DNA of 64,000 nucleotides from Schistosoma mansoni (GCF_000237925.1 NC_031495.1:56400108-56464107), one strand, 5' to 3'. Counted from the first letter of the stretch, positions 35,090 through 47,421 are shown. Program-made: numbers and translations. The notes: generated by a model not told the origin, from the letters alone.

Positions 35090-35440
35090 CATAGTTGAAA
35101 TCATGAGTCAATTGGAGCTAGACCACCATGGAAAACCTGGAAGCACTGGACAGCCGTTTCGTCCTATTGTGAGACTGACTCCTCAGTAGTGCGCATCCAC
35201 GATCCCGCACCCACGAGATTTGAACCCAGGACCTACCAGCTTCGCGCCGGAGCACTTAACCTCTAGACCACTGAGCCGGCCGGCATCCGATGGTGTTTAT
35301 GTTTGGATGCGCACTACTGAGGAGTCCCACAATAAGACGAAAGGGCCGGCTGGTGCGTCCAGGTTGGCTTTGGTGGTCTAGCTTTAACTGACTCATGCTT
35401 TCAACTATGAAAATACTAAATCTCCACAAAACCCCTTCTG
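35090..35440 (-). mobile_element. palindromic hammerhead SINE, second family
   Basis: Arms: GTTGAAATCATGAGTCAATT at the left and its near-inverse ending CATGCTTTCAAC at the right, then the tail AAATCTCCACAAAACCCC. The centre (about 35215-35285, minus strand) is tRNA-like, with TGGTCTAGAGGTTAAG and GGTTCAAATC. Each arm has a hammerhead-like core: minus CTGAGGAG...GGACGAAACGGCTGTC, plus CTGAGGAGTCCC...GACGAAAGGGC. The architecture repeats that of 27925-28232 with unrelated sequence. Confidence 0.7.
35135..35195 (-). ncRNA. hammerhead-like ribozyme motif, second family
   Basis: Core CTGAGGA and GAAA are present, GTC is followed by CAGTGC, and stem I pairs GCACT with AGTGC, with one mismatch next to the core. 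Stem II carries an extra four-base insertion compared with the other arm, so activity is doubtful. Confidence 0.55.
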
Positions 35441-35765
35441 ATTATATTCTGAAATGAAAATCAACTGTTCAGTGAATTTCTAATCAGTATAATTATCACT
35501 TTCAATTTTGTATCTTACTGTTATTACTAAGTTATTTAGCCTTTAGCTATAGATGGTATTAAGGAGTCGAAACTTTTCCTTAGGATCTATGATACACTTA
35601 ACTGGTAAAGACCAGTAAGGTTAAATTCTATGTTCAGAAACTAATTAATAAGAATTTAAATGATTACAGTAACGTTATTCATAGACTAGTAATGTCTTAG
35701 AAAATTCAGTAAAATCCTCTTTTCTCAGGTTGAATAAATTAAGTTCATTTTGATGTCACCCCTTG

Positions 35766-36300
35766 AAGACAACATCCCTACAGTTGAACAACATATGCAA
35801 CTCCAAACAGATGTCTGTCAACCAATACCAAAGTCACAATCTTCAATACGAACGTCAAGACACTTAGTTCTACTGTATGGAGCTGAAACTTCGAGAACTA
35901 CCACAACCATAGTCAAAAGGTGCAAGTATTTGTAAACAATTGTCTACTCAAAATACTCAATATCCGTTGACCGGATACCATCAACAACAGCCTAATGTGG
36001 AAGAGAACAAACCAACTTCCATCTGAGGAGGAAACTAGGAAAAAACGTTAGAAGTGGATAAGACACACATTGAGGAAATCATCACATTACATCACTAGGC
36101 AAGCGCTAACTTGGAATCTTAAAGTTAAAGGGAAAAGAGGAAGGCCGAAGAACACACTACGTCGAGAAATGGAATCAGATATCAAAAGAATAGCACTTGG
36201 AAACACTTTTAAAGGAGAGAGGAGGAGACAGTTCGATTAAGAATCCTGTGGGGAGGCCTATGCTTCTCCGCGAGGGTTAACAAGCACAAGTAAGCTAATA
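35766..36300 (+). mobile_element. RTE-like LINE, 3'-end fragment
   Basis: Nearly identical to 60803-61140 at its start (CCCTACAGTTGAACAACATA, 35772) and carries the same C-terminal RTE-like sequence, ending near AGGCCTATGCTTCTCCGC. The ORF at 35750-35935 is this fragment read with a non-element start. Dead, 5'-truncated. Confidence 0.8.
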
Positions 36301-39300
36301 TAAAGAATAAAACATTATAATACGAGAATATGCATATATATCCAATGCTGAAAACAGGTACTGAACTGTTTGGTTCGGTTTAACAGACTTGAGTTTTACA
36401 AAAGCTAGAGATAGCTTGATTGATATCCAAAATTATAAATGCGATTTTAACCAACAATACTATTACATGAACTCGTTGACTGAATATTATTGTTACCTAA
36501 GAGTGAAAATCATTGCTTACATTTTATTCTATATAAGGAAATCAGTAATTATTTATTTCTTAAGTATCTACTCAACTCATTACATTTAAATGAATTGAAA
36601 TTTGTCTTTTACTGATCACTGCTTTAGTAACAAATGGTAAATGTTAGAAAGGGGAATAATGTTCTCTGCTGTTTGTTCACTTGATATGATCAGTGAGCTA
36701 CCGTTGTTATATTTGTTTCGTCTATTGGTACCTCTACATCATCATTAATTTTCCTCTTAACGATACTTAATTATGGCTGATTCTGACAACAGAAAGGATA
36801 GTGATACTATTGATTGGGTTGATAAGATAATCATCAATGATGACATTGAACATAACGAAATAACTACAAAAAGAATATCTTGGATATCTTTGATCCGGAA
36901 GAATTCCAGGAATTGATACCTGCTCTTTGGCTGTGAAGATTTACTGAGCCTTTTAGTTTGATGGTCTCATTTTACACTTGTTCTAATAAAACCAGGCAAC
37001 ATTAAAAACTAGTCCGGAAATGTAGGTTATTATCGGAAAACTAGTGAGCGTATTTGATCTATTCCTTTAGATGATGAAGTAGTCATGATACTGATAACCT
37101 CATAATATTTCACACTGTACTACTAATTGGTGGAGAGTTAAGTAGTTGAAAGGGAAAAAGTTTAACTTTAGGTTTCAGATACCACTGATACCTTGCCAAG
37201 TAGGGTCGGTTGTCCCTATACGCCTAGGACATGTTTTTATTTAAATCGGCAGGATATCTGATAATGGGAAATCCAGAACATGTGAAGTTCACATGAGCTA
37301 TCAACTTATTAAACCCCACTTTTGAACAGTTATAGTCACTAGACAGAGGATAAGAGGATTACTATCGGAATTAATCATTGGTATATTTACATAGGTAAGC
37401 AATGGTATTAAAACGGTACATTTATTTGTTAGATGTTTATTTGGTAACATATATAATACAGCCATACAGACCTGTATAGCTTTGCCTTGAAAATTCATCA
37501 CATTATCTTTTATGGATGAACTCTCAGCTGAATTAAGTACGTGTCTACATTCTACACATGAGCATGAAAATGTCAATAAAATGATAATCCTAGATGTTCA
37601 GATCATATGAAGAGAATTATCTAAGATGCATAATCCAACCAATTTTGAAGTTGATAATACTCACATTTTTACAGGTTTGTTATTCTCTGATACAATAAGA
37701 GTTTAGTTAGATTTTTAGTGGACAGAATGGGTAGGACATTACTTCGATACGGCAATAAAAGAATGGTTTCAGGATCGCGAAAATACGTTCAGTGACAGCA
37801 TACCCAGGTGACTCATTTGAAAAAGCATTTGACAGTCAGTCATAGTCAACTTAGGACCTAGCGCAAATATGGATCGTCCCAGTTTTACAAACCCCAAATC
37901 AACACAGGAAAAAAGAAAATTAACAAGATGGGTAGAAAGGAATGGCAACGTCAGAAACAACGGAAAACTAAACACGAGTAATATGAATCACAGCCAGCAA
38001 ATAATGCTGAACAAAAATTATGGATTTATAAGCTAGTCAGTAAATTCTACTGTGACCGATTCTGCACTTTATCGAATGTCTTCAGCCGTAGATGACGGCT
38101 ATTTAGTGTTTTCAGTGAGATATCTACGTCTTCTTATATTGCTCAAACCAGAAAATGATGGATCGACACCATTCATTGACCTTCTTGATCCTAGTTTTCA
38201 TCTGACCAACTCATACACCAAACGCTATTGCTCGTCACAGACGATGATTAGGCATCACACAACCCTACTCCTAACCTGATCGTTATTCATTCTTTGGACT
38301 TACCATGCCCAAGCAATGTTTCGAATACTCATGCGACTAATTACAAAAAGACTATCCATGAGTCCAACTTTCATAGGCGTTAGATGACCATGGAAACCAA
38401 CATCTTGGGCACTTTATTAGTCTTATATCCCCCCATAGCTGCCATAGGATTATTTCCGTCCATTTGTAAGCCAAGACAATCAGTGATCGCGACCAGTCAA
38501 ATAGAATTACATCCGGTCTCAAATTTGCCAGATCATTCAGTTTAAATGCAAGAACCCAAAGCACTACAAAAACAACTCCAAAGCCATTTCACTAGAACTA
38601 CCTGCCCTCGCTTCAAATTAGTTACAGCCTTTTCAACTTCCTTAAAAAATGAAGGCGTGGTATCAATCTCTCATACATGCTTACGATGAGCAATGATGAG
38701 GGAAATAAGAGTAACAGCTCCCACCTGCGCCAAAATCTAGTTGTTTATGAATCTTCATTTTCAGGAGGTTAATCAGGATCCGGAGTTTTCTGGAGATCGT
38801 TACCCACAGTCACTTTTAGATTGCTTAAATTGGATGTAATTTACAGCCACATCCAAAAGACAGGATTTCTTTGATGCCCATGTCAATGCTCATATATGAA
38901 TTCGCCTTTTCTTGAAAAGCAATTTGCTTAGACCCCACAAAATAGGCCTATCCACAAAATGCGAAGGGTCTACCAGAACAGCCTATAAATAAAAGCAAAA
39001 GACCGCTAATTATCTCAGTCTTATTCAAAATGTCCTAGGTACGTGGTTGACATCAGATTATCTTCTGATGGACCGCAAGAAGCTAAACTGTCTACCGAAT
39101 CCGCTAATCTCTTCATACATTATCCAAAATTAATGACATAGTTCTTAAGACAACTTAATTCAGTAACTCCATACACAACCGACGGTTCCCTACTTCTCAT
39201 AATCACCTTGTGTATCTCTTGGTGCAAAATATTGTCAAAGACCATTATTGATGAAATTCAAATGAAAACTGCTATGCAATCAATATTTTAAACTATACAA

Positions 39301-41052
39301 TACATCCCCATTAACTTTTTTTCTGAACAGTCGCAAAACGATGGGTTTTTAATGTCATAAAATCTCTCAAGAAAAACATCGTAATATTTTGAGAATCATT
39401 TCAAATGATGAGAAAGTTTCTTATGTAACTATCCTTCACTTAACAAGAACGAAAACTAAATTCTTATGGAACATAAATATGCCCGTAGATTTTGAGCAGA
39501 CATACCCTTTAATTAAATACTGTGGTACAGTTCGATGTTGAGAGATGTGTTAGACACATTTGTCAATACTTAACCTGAACTTTAACGGAACGTGAAATGT
39601 TTCCCCTAGATCACAATTACACTTCCGTAACTTTCGAATGCGGGGGGAGGTTACGTAAGATGACTAATATCTAATACATAATAATACGTAATAATACATA
39701 ACTAATATCTAATACATAATACCTAAGATATCTAATACATTTTTTAGTGAACCAAAAAAATGTTTCATGAAACCTATAGCCCTTGACCTCTCTGTCTCTC
39801 ATTTCTTTTGTTCACCAGTGAACACACTATATAGGTTCTTGTTAGTCTAGATTTGTCTTTTTTTTCCTGATCTTTCTCTAGGTCTCATAAAATGTTTTAA
39901 GACTAATTAATTCAGTACTTTTTTAGAATCATAATGGATTCAGGCTTTCAACCATAAGCGGAACTCCGTATATCAGAGGGTGTCCCAACTGGATAACCGA
40001 AGGAAAAAATGAGTTGGACAATGTACCTGTTCCTTCTAACGGACACGAACTATCACACTACTGATTGATAGGTACTCAGGTAACGCGAGAAAAGGTTTTC
40101 GAGACGAAAAAATACGTCTTAACAATAACACAACCCAGTAGGGACTTCAATTTAACTTTATAGAGCTTGATCAACAAGAACAAATGATCGTAAACTATAT
40201 CTGTTATACGAAGGTTAATGATGTTACTCACCTGCACAGGTAGATAGAAGCACAATACGCAATAAAATAAACTGACAGTCAACAACTCAAATCATTTAGA
40301 TACGACTCCATAAACGAAGAAACATACAAACAATATTATTACCGAAGAGAAAGGCAACTCCAAATTAACGGTGGGTAGATGTAAAGTGTAGAAAGGTGAC
40401 AAGAAAATCATCTCAAATCCACAAATTTAAATGTATTCCATTGGTTAGTGAAATATCCAATAACAAGCTAAGTAAATTTGTTAGAAATACAATAATGATT
40501 ATGCGAAATAAGTTAGTGTCAGTCATTTCACATTCTATTCTTTATTAAATAAGAGGTTAGTGACATGAAAAGCAATGATACAAATGAGGAAATAAAAAGA
40601 TCTTTCAACAGCATATACGTACAAGTGAAAAGACAAAGCATAGAAAAACGTACATTTTGTTAAGCCATCACATTTTATTTAATGGTAAAGAAAAGATAAA
40701 CTCAAAAAGTAGGATGCATTTTTGTGATACCCAGTTTACATGAAATTACAACATACAGTTACCTTTTTGATGTGAAGTCATTATCTTTAAGAATAACGTT
40801 TTTAAATTGGATACTGCGGATTTAGATAAATGTAGGAAGGTAAGAAGAAGAGCCAAAGCAGAAAGTACATTTAACTTGGAATGAAAACAAGAGAAAAAGA
40901 TAGAATAAAAAGTTAATGGCAAACGTAAACGCGCCCACAATTTTGAACATGCAGCAACGAATAATGGACGATGGGGAGTTTCTTAAAACTATTTGGCGTA
41001 TTTTAGTGAATAGTCTACGGTTTGCAATCCAGATAAAAACTAATTGGTTTTA
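36301..41052. other. gene-poor stretch, weak coding-like scraps
   Basis: ATG at 36774 opens MADSDNRKDSDTIDWVDK, a coding-like peptide that soon loses frame; FDPEEFQELIPALWL appears in another frame nearby, so this looks like a decayed gene or element. 38352-38564 (minus) reads LRPDVILFDWSRS, possibly the C-terminus of an old retroelement. A short tandem array of TAATACATAA-type units lies at 39660-39740. Nothing else is recognised. Confidence 0.4.
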
Positions 41053-41054
41053 TT
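41049..41054 (-). promoter_or_regulatory. poly(A) signal overlapping the REEP5 stop codon
   Basis: The minus strand reads ACTAATAAAACC. The AATAAA hexamer starts on the second base of the TAA stop codon, which implies a very short 3' UTR if it is used. Confidence 0.5.
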
Positions 41055-41108
41055 AGTCCCTTTTCCCAATGAAATCCTGTGAAACAGCTTCAGCAGCCTT
41101 CTTTTTCG
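41053..41108 (-). CDS. REEP5: REEP5 exon 5 (C-terminal, with stop)
   Basis: The acceptor TTTCAG precedes 41108. Two bases complete an Ala codon, then 17 codons end in IGKRD and TAA. It lies 4.7 kb from exon 4. Confidence 0.87.
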
Positions 41109-44100
41109 CTGAAATTCAAAAGCACAAACACTTCATCTCATCACAACAGAAAGTATATATCCAAACAAATGAACGGTAGAAATACACAAAATCTTTTAAA
41201 TATAACATTATATAACAAGAATAAAATACCAATGTTATCTGACCATAAAAAGGATAGAAACGAAATATAAATACAATAACCAGGAGTTAGGTTGCAAAAA
41301 AGAAGCATGGGCAAAGATGCATAATTAGTGTCATGACCATTGGTTTTGACTTATTTCACCCAATGTTTTTGATCACAAAATTTGGAAGTCCTCCCCTACG
41401 TGACTCAGATTGGTAATTACCGATGAAGTAAGATCATTTCATATTTAAAGTGGTAAACAGCCTTTCCCGGTATCTTCTTTTAGCATTACCCATAAAAATA
41501 GTTCAATTCAACTTAACAATTTGGCTATATTTTCTAGGAGCTCAGTCAGTCAGCTACAACGCAGGACCAAGCACATTTATGCATCGGTCCAAGTTGCCAT
41601 ACCTTGTTTCTAGGAGCTAGTTAAGCCTAGACTTTCTTGGACTATATACATTTTCTTTGAAATGAGTGTAAATCTTTTTGACAAATATATAACTTTATAC
41701 GCTTCATATGGATGCAAGTGCAGGTACCAACTGAATTGTGATATTTGACCATTTTCACCTCTACGAGTTAAACTACCAGGGAATTGAAAGCATCGTCAGT
41801 AAAAAATTGACTTCCTGAACTGGTCCCACTGGTATGCATCTGTTATCTTAAGTATGAGGACCATATCTTATTGTGCGATGATTCTTAAATCATGCAACCA
41901 CTACTTCACTAGTTAAAAATCAATGTCTGTAGGCATGTCATGCGCTTTGCATCTTTTAAGTACACAGTACAAGACTGTCAGAACCAGTGCCTGAACTCTT
42001 TTTGGGTTGTGAAAAGTTGGTAGTCGAAAAATTTGTGTATTTGGGTAATTGTTGGTGGTGGCATGAGTGATGAGATCAACTCACCTATGATGAAAGCCAG
42101 AGAAATTCATGTTAATCTTAACCATCTTTGGTGCCTTCGTGATGTTAGCCTGGCTGTAAAAGGTCAGAACTACAACGTGTCGATTAGAGCAGTTTTGCTC
42201 AATGCTTGTGAAACCTAGCCTCACCGTATTTAGGATGTTAAGCGACTGTTTAGTCACTGTTGTCTACGAAGGAGTGTCGACATACACCATGCTAGTAATG
42301 TGGAGGTTCGGCAACGTGTGCCCGGGCACACTGACGATAACTCGATTGGTGTCACTGTTTTGAAAGACCGACTTTGGTGGCTTGGACATGTACCACGAAC
42401 GCTGTCCCAGCGAATTTCACATAGTGAATTATTTCCCGACGCTGGGGTTGGTTAGAAAAAGCAATGACACACTTATGACATGGTGTCGTGGTTGGAAAGA
42501 AAGCTGTACAGGACAAGCATCTATTGGTCACTCACGATTCTCTAGTTGCAATTATATAGTGTAGTAGAGTGATTTGAGATGCCAGATATGGCTTAGAATA
42601 CACTCCTGAGGTAGTCGGTTTTACAGCAATAGAACAGAACGGAGCAAAATAATGCACAACAAACTCGTCCATTGGCTGGCAGACGAATATCTCTCATGTT
42701 GTCCCGAGATTTTGTCAGACAACAACTAACCAAGGTTGATGAGACTTACAGGATAAGTGAAGTGATCAATACACTCAACTACTTCACCCCCTATCATCAG
42801 TTCAGAGTTTGATGAAGACCAGCCCGCAAATGCCCTGGTACGGCCGAGAGTGGGGAGAGTCCGCTCTCCCTCTCGAAATGCTCTCACATGGCCACGCGTA
42901 TATAGCCTCTGCCAGCGAAGTCCTACTCACTGCCTTCTCGTGGCACCGGTGTTGTTTACGAAGTTGTGAGGACGAAAAGCGAATGTCCGGTGCTTTAACC
43001 GGGTTGGTGGACATGGGGGGTCCACCTAGGGGAGTTGGAAAACCCTGACTTCAAACCAATGGTGCACATGGACTCCAGTATCCTGAGGGGACAAATGGCG
43101 TATGAATCAATCGTTGGTCACCGACTACCATGGGACTGCATCTCCTCACGATGCTTCACTGCCTTATGGACTAGACCTTCAGGTCAAAGGCTCGGGGTGT
43201 GGCCCCCTAAGAAAACTACCTGCTTCAGTCTGGGCACCTGGGCAGTATCACAGCCCTCACACAAATCAAATGAGATTTGTGAGGCGCATATTTATCTGGT
43301 GCTTCCTTGTACCAATATTTGTGTTTAAAAAGATAAATAAATGATAGTCCAGAATCAATACTTTGAATTTAGGAGAACGCATCTCAGATATCCTACCAAT
43401 GATACTTAAGATGGTAAGAAAACCGCACTTTTCAGTTTTTGTCTTCACGTAGACCGAACAATAGTCCACCGTGGATAAAGAAGTTAAGAAACTTCTTAGG
43501 CGTAGGAAAAAACACTGGAACATGTTCATCTCTACTGGCTTAGAACAGTACAGATCCAGTTATTGTAAGATTAGAAATACTTGTAAAGCGTTAATTAGTA
43601 GGACTAGACGGTCATACGAAAAACAATTGGTTAGGGATTGCAAACATAGTCCAAAACGGTTATTCTCGTATATAAAGAGGCGAACTCAGAGAAGTGATGG
43701 AATACCATCACCTTTGATACAAGAAAATCCGTTAATTTTGGCAAGAAATGATACCGAAAAAGCTTCCGCCTTTTCGGAATATTTCAGTAAAGTTTTTTCT
43801 ACCAATAATGAGGAACGATCACCTATTCATTGTGATTGTGGCGACTTGTTGATGGACCCTGTAGTTATTAAGAAAGAAACTGTTTTAAGCCTACTTCAGC
43901 ATCTCAAACCTGATAAGTCTAGTGGTCCTGATGATATTCATCCTCGGATTATGAAAGCCCTCGCAGATGTTATTGCTGAACCCTTAGCGATACTGTTTGA
44001 TATGTCCCTGCGGCAGTCCAGATTGCCCAGAGACTGGAAAGACGCAAAAATCAGTCCGGTGTATAAGGCTGGGAGTAGGGATTTAGTTAGTAACTATCGA

Positions 44101-46445
44101 CCCGTCAGCTTAACTAGTGCAGTTGTAAAACTGATGGAAAAAATTATTAGGATGGCTGTTATAAACTACATGGAAAGACATAATCTTTTGTCAAAGGAAC
44201 AACATGGTTTTCGAAAAGGTCTATCATGTTTGACAAATCTTCTCATTGCAAGAGAAGATTGGGCTGAGGCAAAAGATCGCAATATTCCTGTAGATGTCAT
44301 TTTCATAGATTTAAGTAAAGCCTTTGATAAGGTTTCCCATTCTGGTCTTAAATTAAAACTGGAAAGTTTTGGAATTCATTATGCAGTCATAGACTGGACA
44401 AGTGACTTTCTTCATGAAAGGAGACAAAGGGTAAGAGTAAATGGGGCTCTCTCATTGTGGGAACTAGTAAAAAGTGGAGTCCCCCAAGGCAAAATTTTAG
44501 GTCCTCTTCTCTTTTTACTTTATATAAATGAATTATCAGCTATAGCTAAGTCATCCGTCCTACTATTCGCCGATGACATTAAGATTTGGAGACCCACATA
44601 TAGAATGTCAGACAGAAGTTTTACAGGAAGATCTTAACTCATTAGTGACATGGATGAACGGGTGGTCACCAGAAGTAAACCCTAACAAAAGTGTAGTGAT
44701 GCAATTAAATAACTACGATGATTCGTATCACTACACAATATGTGGACTAGTGTTGCCCAAAGTAAGAAACTATAAAGATTTAGGGGTCATACTAAGTAAT
44801 GATCTCAAAACAACCAGTCACTGTAAGGCTGCTGCTGCTGCAAAAGGCTATAGGGTATTATGGTCTATTCGTAGATCTTTCCGGTATCTGGATGGGGAAA
44901 TGTTTAGATTATTATACCCAACTTTCGTACGGCCACATTTGGAATATGGGATTCAAGCAGCGAGTCCTTGTTTCAAATATGAGGCGGATATGTTGGAACG
45001 AGTCCAACGCCGCGGGACAAAAATGGTAAAAGGTCTATCTGGCCTATCTTATGAAGACAGACTGAGACGCCTCAACTTATTTCCGTTATCTTACCGGCGA
45101 ATAAGGGGTGATCTAATATTGGCATATCGTATCCTAAACGATGACCTTGGTACTAACATGTCCTATCTTTTTCTCCCGTCTAGGGCTGATCATTTGAGAG
45201 GACATTCGAAGAAAGTCCAAAAACCGAGATCAAATCGTCTACGTCTGGAGTTTCGTTTCTCGCACCGAGTAGTGAATTACTGGAATTCTCTACCACAACA
45301 CGTAATATCAGCACCTTCTGTTGATTTATTCAAGACGAGATTGGACCTCCACAGTGTAACAAACTGCAAGGATTAAAATAGGTCACTAGACCTCCTATCC
45401 TTATTACTGAAGACTGAAGACCAGACGAGGAGAGCATCAACTCTAAAGGAATGTAGTTTAGTTTTGAAATAAGTCTGGTTTTTCCAAGTTCTCTTCACGA
45501 GCCCTTGGATAGTTATTGAGGCTAATATTCCAGGCACTATGATAGGAGGGCTGATTTCTCTATGGTTATTGCAAAAAGGTATTTTCTCCTTTCTCATAGA
45601 CTCGGACGATCAAAATCGAGACCGATCAGACGGAATTGCGTCCAGTTCTCAGGCTTCATATGAGGCCTTAGTCAATCCAACCGCCCTACGTAACCTTGCC
45701 TGTCAATTTATGGATAATGTTTACGGAAAGGAAGTACTGAATAGGGTTGTTATTCAAACCAACATAGTAACCCAAAGATTTGAAAGTAAACGGTAATTTG
45801 TACCACACATTCTCTGCAGATGTCACTTACCGGCATTTCCAAAATCACCAGCCAAATCTGATGCCTCATTGATGAATTTGTCAATATTTTTTTCGTGAGC
45901 CAAAAAGTTGGGTCTAATAACTTTTTCGTAGATTAGGATAGCTCCATTAGGTGATGTTGGGACCATCATAAACAAGAAAAATAGAGACTGTGGAAATCGA
46001 TTCACAAGCAAAAACAAACCTTCAGCAGTGAATACAATGGTATCCAAAAAAACAATATATCGGTCAATGACTCGATAACACTGAGTGTTGCGAACACAAC
46101 CCAGTAAGTGAGCCATTTTGTATCGTCCGCCTTATCAGAAGTCTCTAATGCTTTGATTCTGGAATTTTCGAAAGAATTATGCGCAAGTTACGATCTATAC
46201 GCTGGATAGATAAACCCAATAAGGTTTGCAAGGAAGCTTGTCCCATAACCGAAAATGAGGTACAGAAACATCACTACAGCACTACCTGTTTATAAATTAT
46301 AACATTCAACATCATTATTACCAGTTACGATGTATAGTCTGTCGACACCTGACTTCTTTTCCACCTTCTCCAACAAGCCTGTGAACCAGTTCTTTTGTTT
46401 CAACGAATCTTCCAAAATCTTACGAGTACCCGCCAACTTTTCCAT
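41053..46445 (-). CDS. REEP5: REEP5/DP1 (TB2/HVA22 family) ER-shaping protein, 5 exons
   Basis: Integral ER membrane protein; family members form hairpins that curve tubular ER. Exons: 46322-46445, 46192-46285, 46020-46158, 45831-45987, 41053-41108. They sum to 570 bases, 189 residues plus TAA, with all junctions GT..AG and in phase; human REEP5 is also 189 residues. Introns 1-3 are 36, 33 and 32 bases; intron 4 is 4.7 kb. Visible: N-terminal helix ([15 protein letters not shown]), hydrophobic hairpin with [20 protein letters not shown] and AYRSIKALET (residues 44-80), second hydrophobic region [19 protein letters not shown] to [13 protein letters not shown], the signature [20 protein letters not shown], and a Lys/Ala-rich tail [18 protein letters not shown]. 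Appears intact. Confidence 0.93.
41109..42014. other. REEP5 intron 4, unique part
   Basis: AT-rich. 41540-41620 is an inverted copy of the LINE-derived repeat at 8640-8700. No exon seen. Confidence 0.5.
42015..42600 (+). mobile_element. RTE-like LINE C-terminal fragment (second family)
   Basis: Recognisable: [17 protein letters not shown] block, [32 protein letters not shown], then [19 protein letters not shown] and a WLERK region, the usual order after RT in this family. Multiple stops; antisense in REEP5 intron 4. Confidence 0.75.
42790..43345 (+). repeat. GC-rich dispersed repeat, probably LINE-derived 5' region
   Basis: Much richer in G+C than its surroundings, with overlapping ORFs on both strands (42802-43344) but no protein domain. 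It ends at TTTAAAAAGATAAATAAATG. The composition and its place next to LINE pieces suggest an untranslated region of a LINE family; I could not confirm the family. Confidence 0.45.
43440..45410 (+). mobile_element. CR1-like LINE, RT nearly intact (antisense in REEP5 intron 4)
   Basis: ORF 43471-44637 then 44573-45376 cover a linker, RT and the C-terminal region. RT blocks in order: [83 protein letters not shown] and the catalytic [10 protein letters not shown]. The second ORF has [14 protein letters not shown] and [20 protein letters not shown]. One frame change near 44600-44640, just after the catalytic block, separates the two ORFs. The endonuclease is missing (5' truncation). It is the youngest-looking CR1-like copy here. 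Confidence 0.9.
45411..45830 (+). other. REEP5 intron 4 end, with an unexplained ORF
   Basis: ORF 45539-45796 (85 residues, containing [20 protein letters not shown] and [14 protein letters not shown]) has coding-like composition and follows an acceptor-like ATATTCCAG at 45526-45534. I do not recognise it. It may be a LINE-related remnant or a foreign exon on the strand opposite REEP5. Confidence 0.3.
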
Positions 46446-46574
46446 GTTTAGATCCTTTAAAAATACGGGTAGTTTTAAGGATGAAGTTAGTGTAAATAAA
46501 GCACATTAGCATATAACCTGAATTATGAAGATTCACAACAATACATAGATATTGGTTCAGGTTTAAGTGACAGA

Positions 46575-46912
46575 GACAGACTATCAAATCTCTTCTTCAT
46601 TTACATTAACGATCTTCCTCAACAAATTTCATCTCACTTATTGCTTTTTGCTGATGTGAAACTTAGGAGAGAGAAACGCCACCAAGAGAATATACTGGCA
46701 CTTCAGGAGGATCTGACTCGACTTCAAAGTTGGGCAGACGACAACGTACTTACCTTCACCACTTCAAATTGTAAAGTTGTCCATCTGCGACATGTTGCAG
46801 ACTATAGTTACAACTTAGGCAACTCCTCTCTAGAAGTATCCCAAGTCGAAATAGATTTAGGAGTGTTGGTACCCTACGACTTGAAGTCGCACGCTACTGT
46901 GACAAAAACGCC
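46575..46912 (+). mobile_element. CR1-like LINE, left part (split by LTR element)
   Basis: Continues the RT of the family at 20557-23150: FIYINDLPQQ, LLLFADVKLRREKRHQEN, LEVSQVEIDLGVLVPYDL. It breaks at 46912 and resumes at 52219, because the CsRn1-type element inserted here. It starts about 130 bases upstream of the REEP5 start codon, on the opposite strand. Confidence 0.88.
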
Positions 46913-47238
46913 TGTAGCTGTAAATAATTCCCCAAAATCAATAGCTCATTAAGTGTTCGACATTGGATGCTGACCACGTTGTTTAAGTGGACTTGTTTAG
47001 CTGAAGGCTTTCGGTCATGCATCCGTACCAGATCACGTTGCAACACGGCGTGGGACACAGCTCCTACGTTTCATAAGCCAGCTTATAGAAAAGGTCCTCG
47101 ATATATTGGTAACGAATCAAATATATCTTTCCTGCCTCTTCTCGTCTGACTTCTGATTTCTATCTGACTGGGAACGATCGAATATAGAAGGTGCTACTGG
47201 TAGCTAGTTGTAAAGCTAGAACATCCGTTGCATCCTCA
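46913..47238 (+). repeat. 5' LTR of CsRn1-type element
   Basis: 326 bp, begins TGTAGCTGTAAATAA, ends CATCCTCA. One difference from the 3' LTR. Confidence 0.95.
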
Positions 47239-47421
47239 GTGGTGAACCCGACGTGATCTGGTACACCAAGTCAATATACTGTGAGTCTGTTCCATTTTGG
47301 AATATTATTATTCATTGTTATTCTTTATTTGAATTTTATATATTGTGATATACTGTTTTTTTCGCGAATTTTTTTTTCTCGGATATATTTTAATTAGACA
47401 TTTTTCGTTATCTATATTACT

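Noticed and set aside
42802-43344. Overlapping ORFs in the GC-rich block as a host gene
   Set aside because: Open frames on both strands follow from high G+C; no domain, no splice structure, and it is flanked by LINE pieces.
45823-46116. 97-residue minus ORF starting [13 protein letters not shown] as the REEP N-terminus
   Set aside because: The first half is out of frame with the family; the true frame gives [17 protein letters not shown] and a 32-base intron before the conserved second half.
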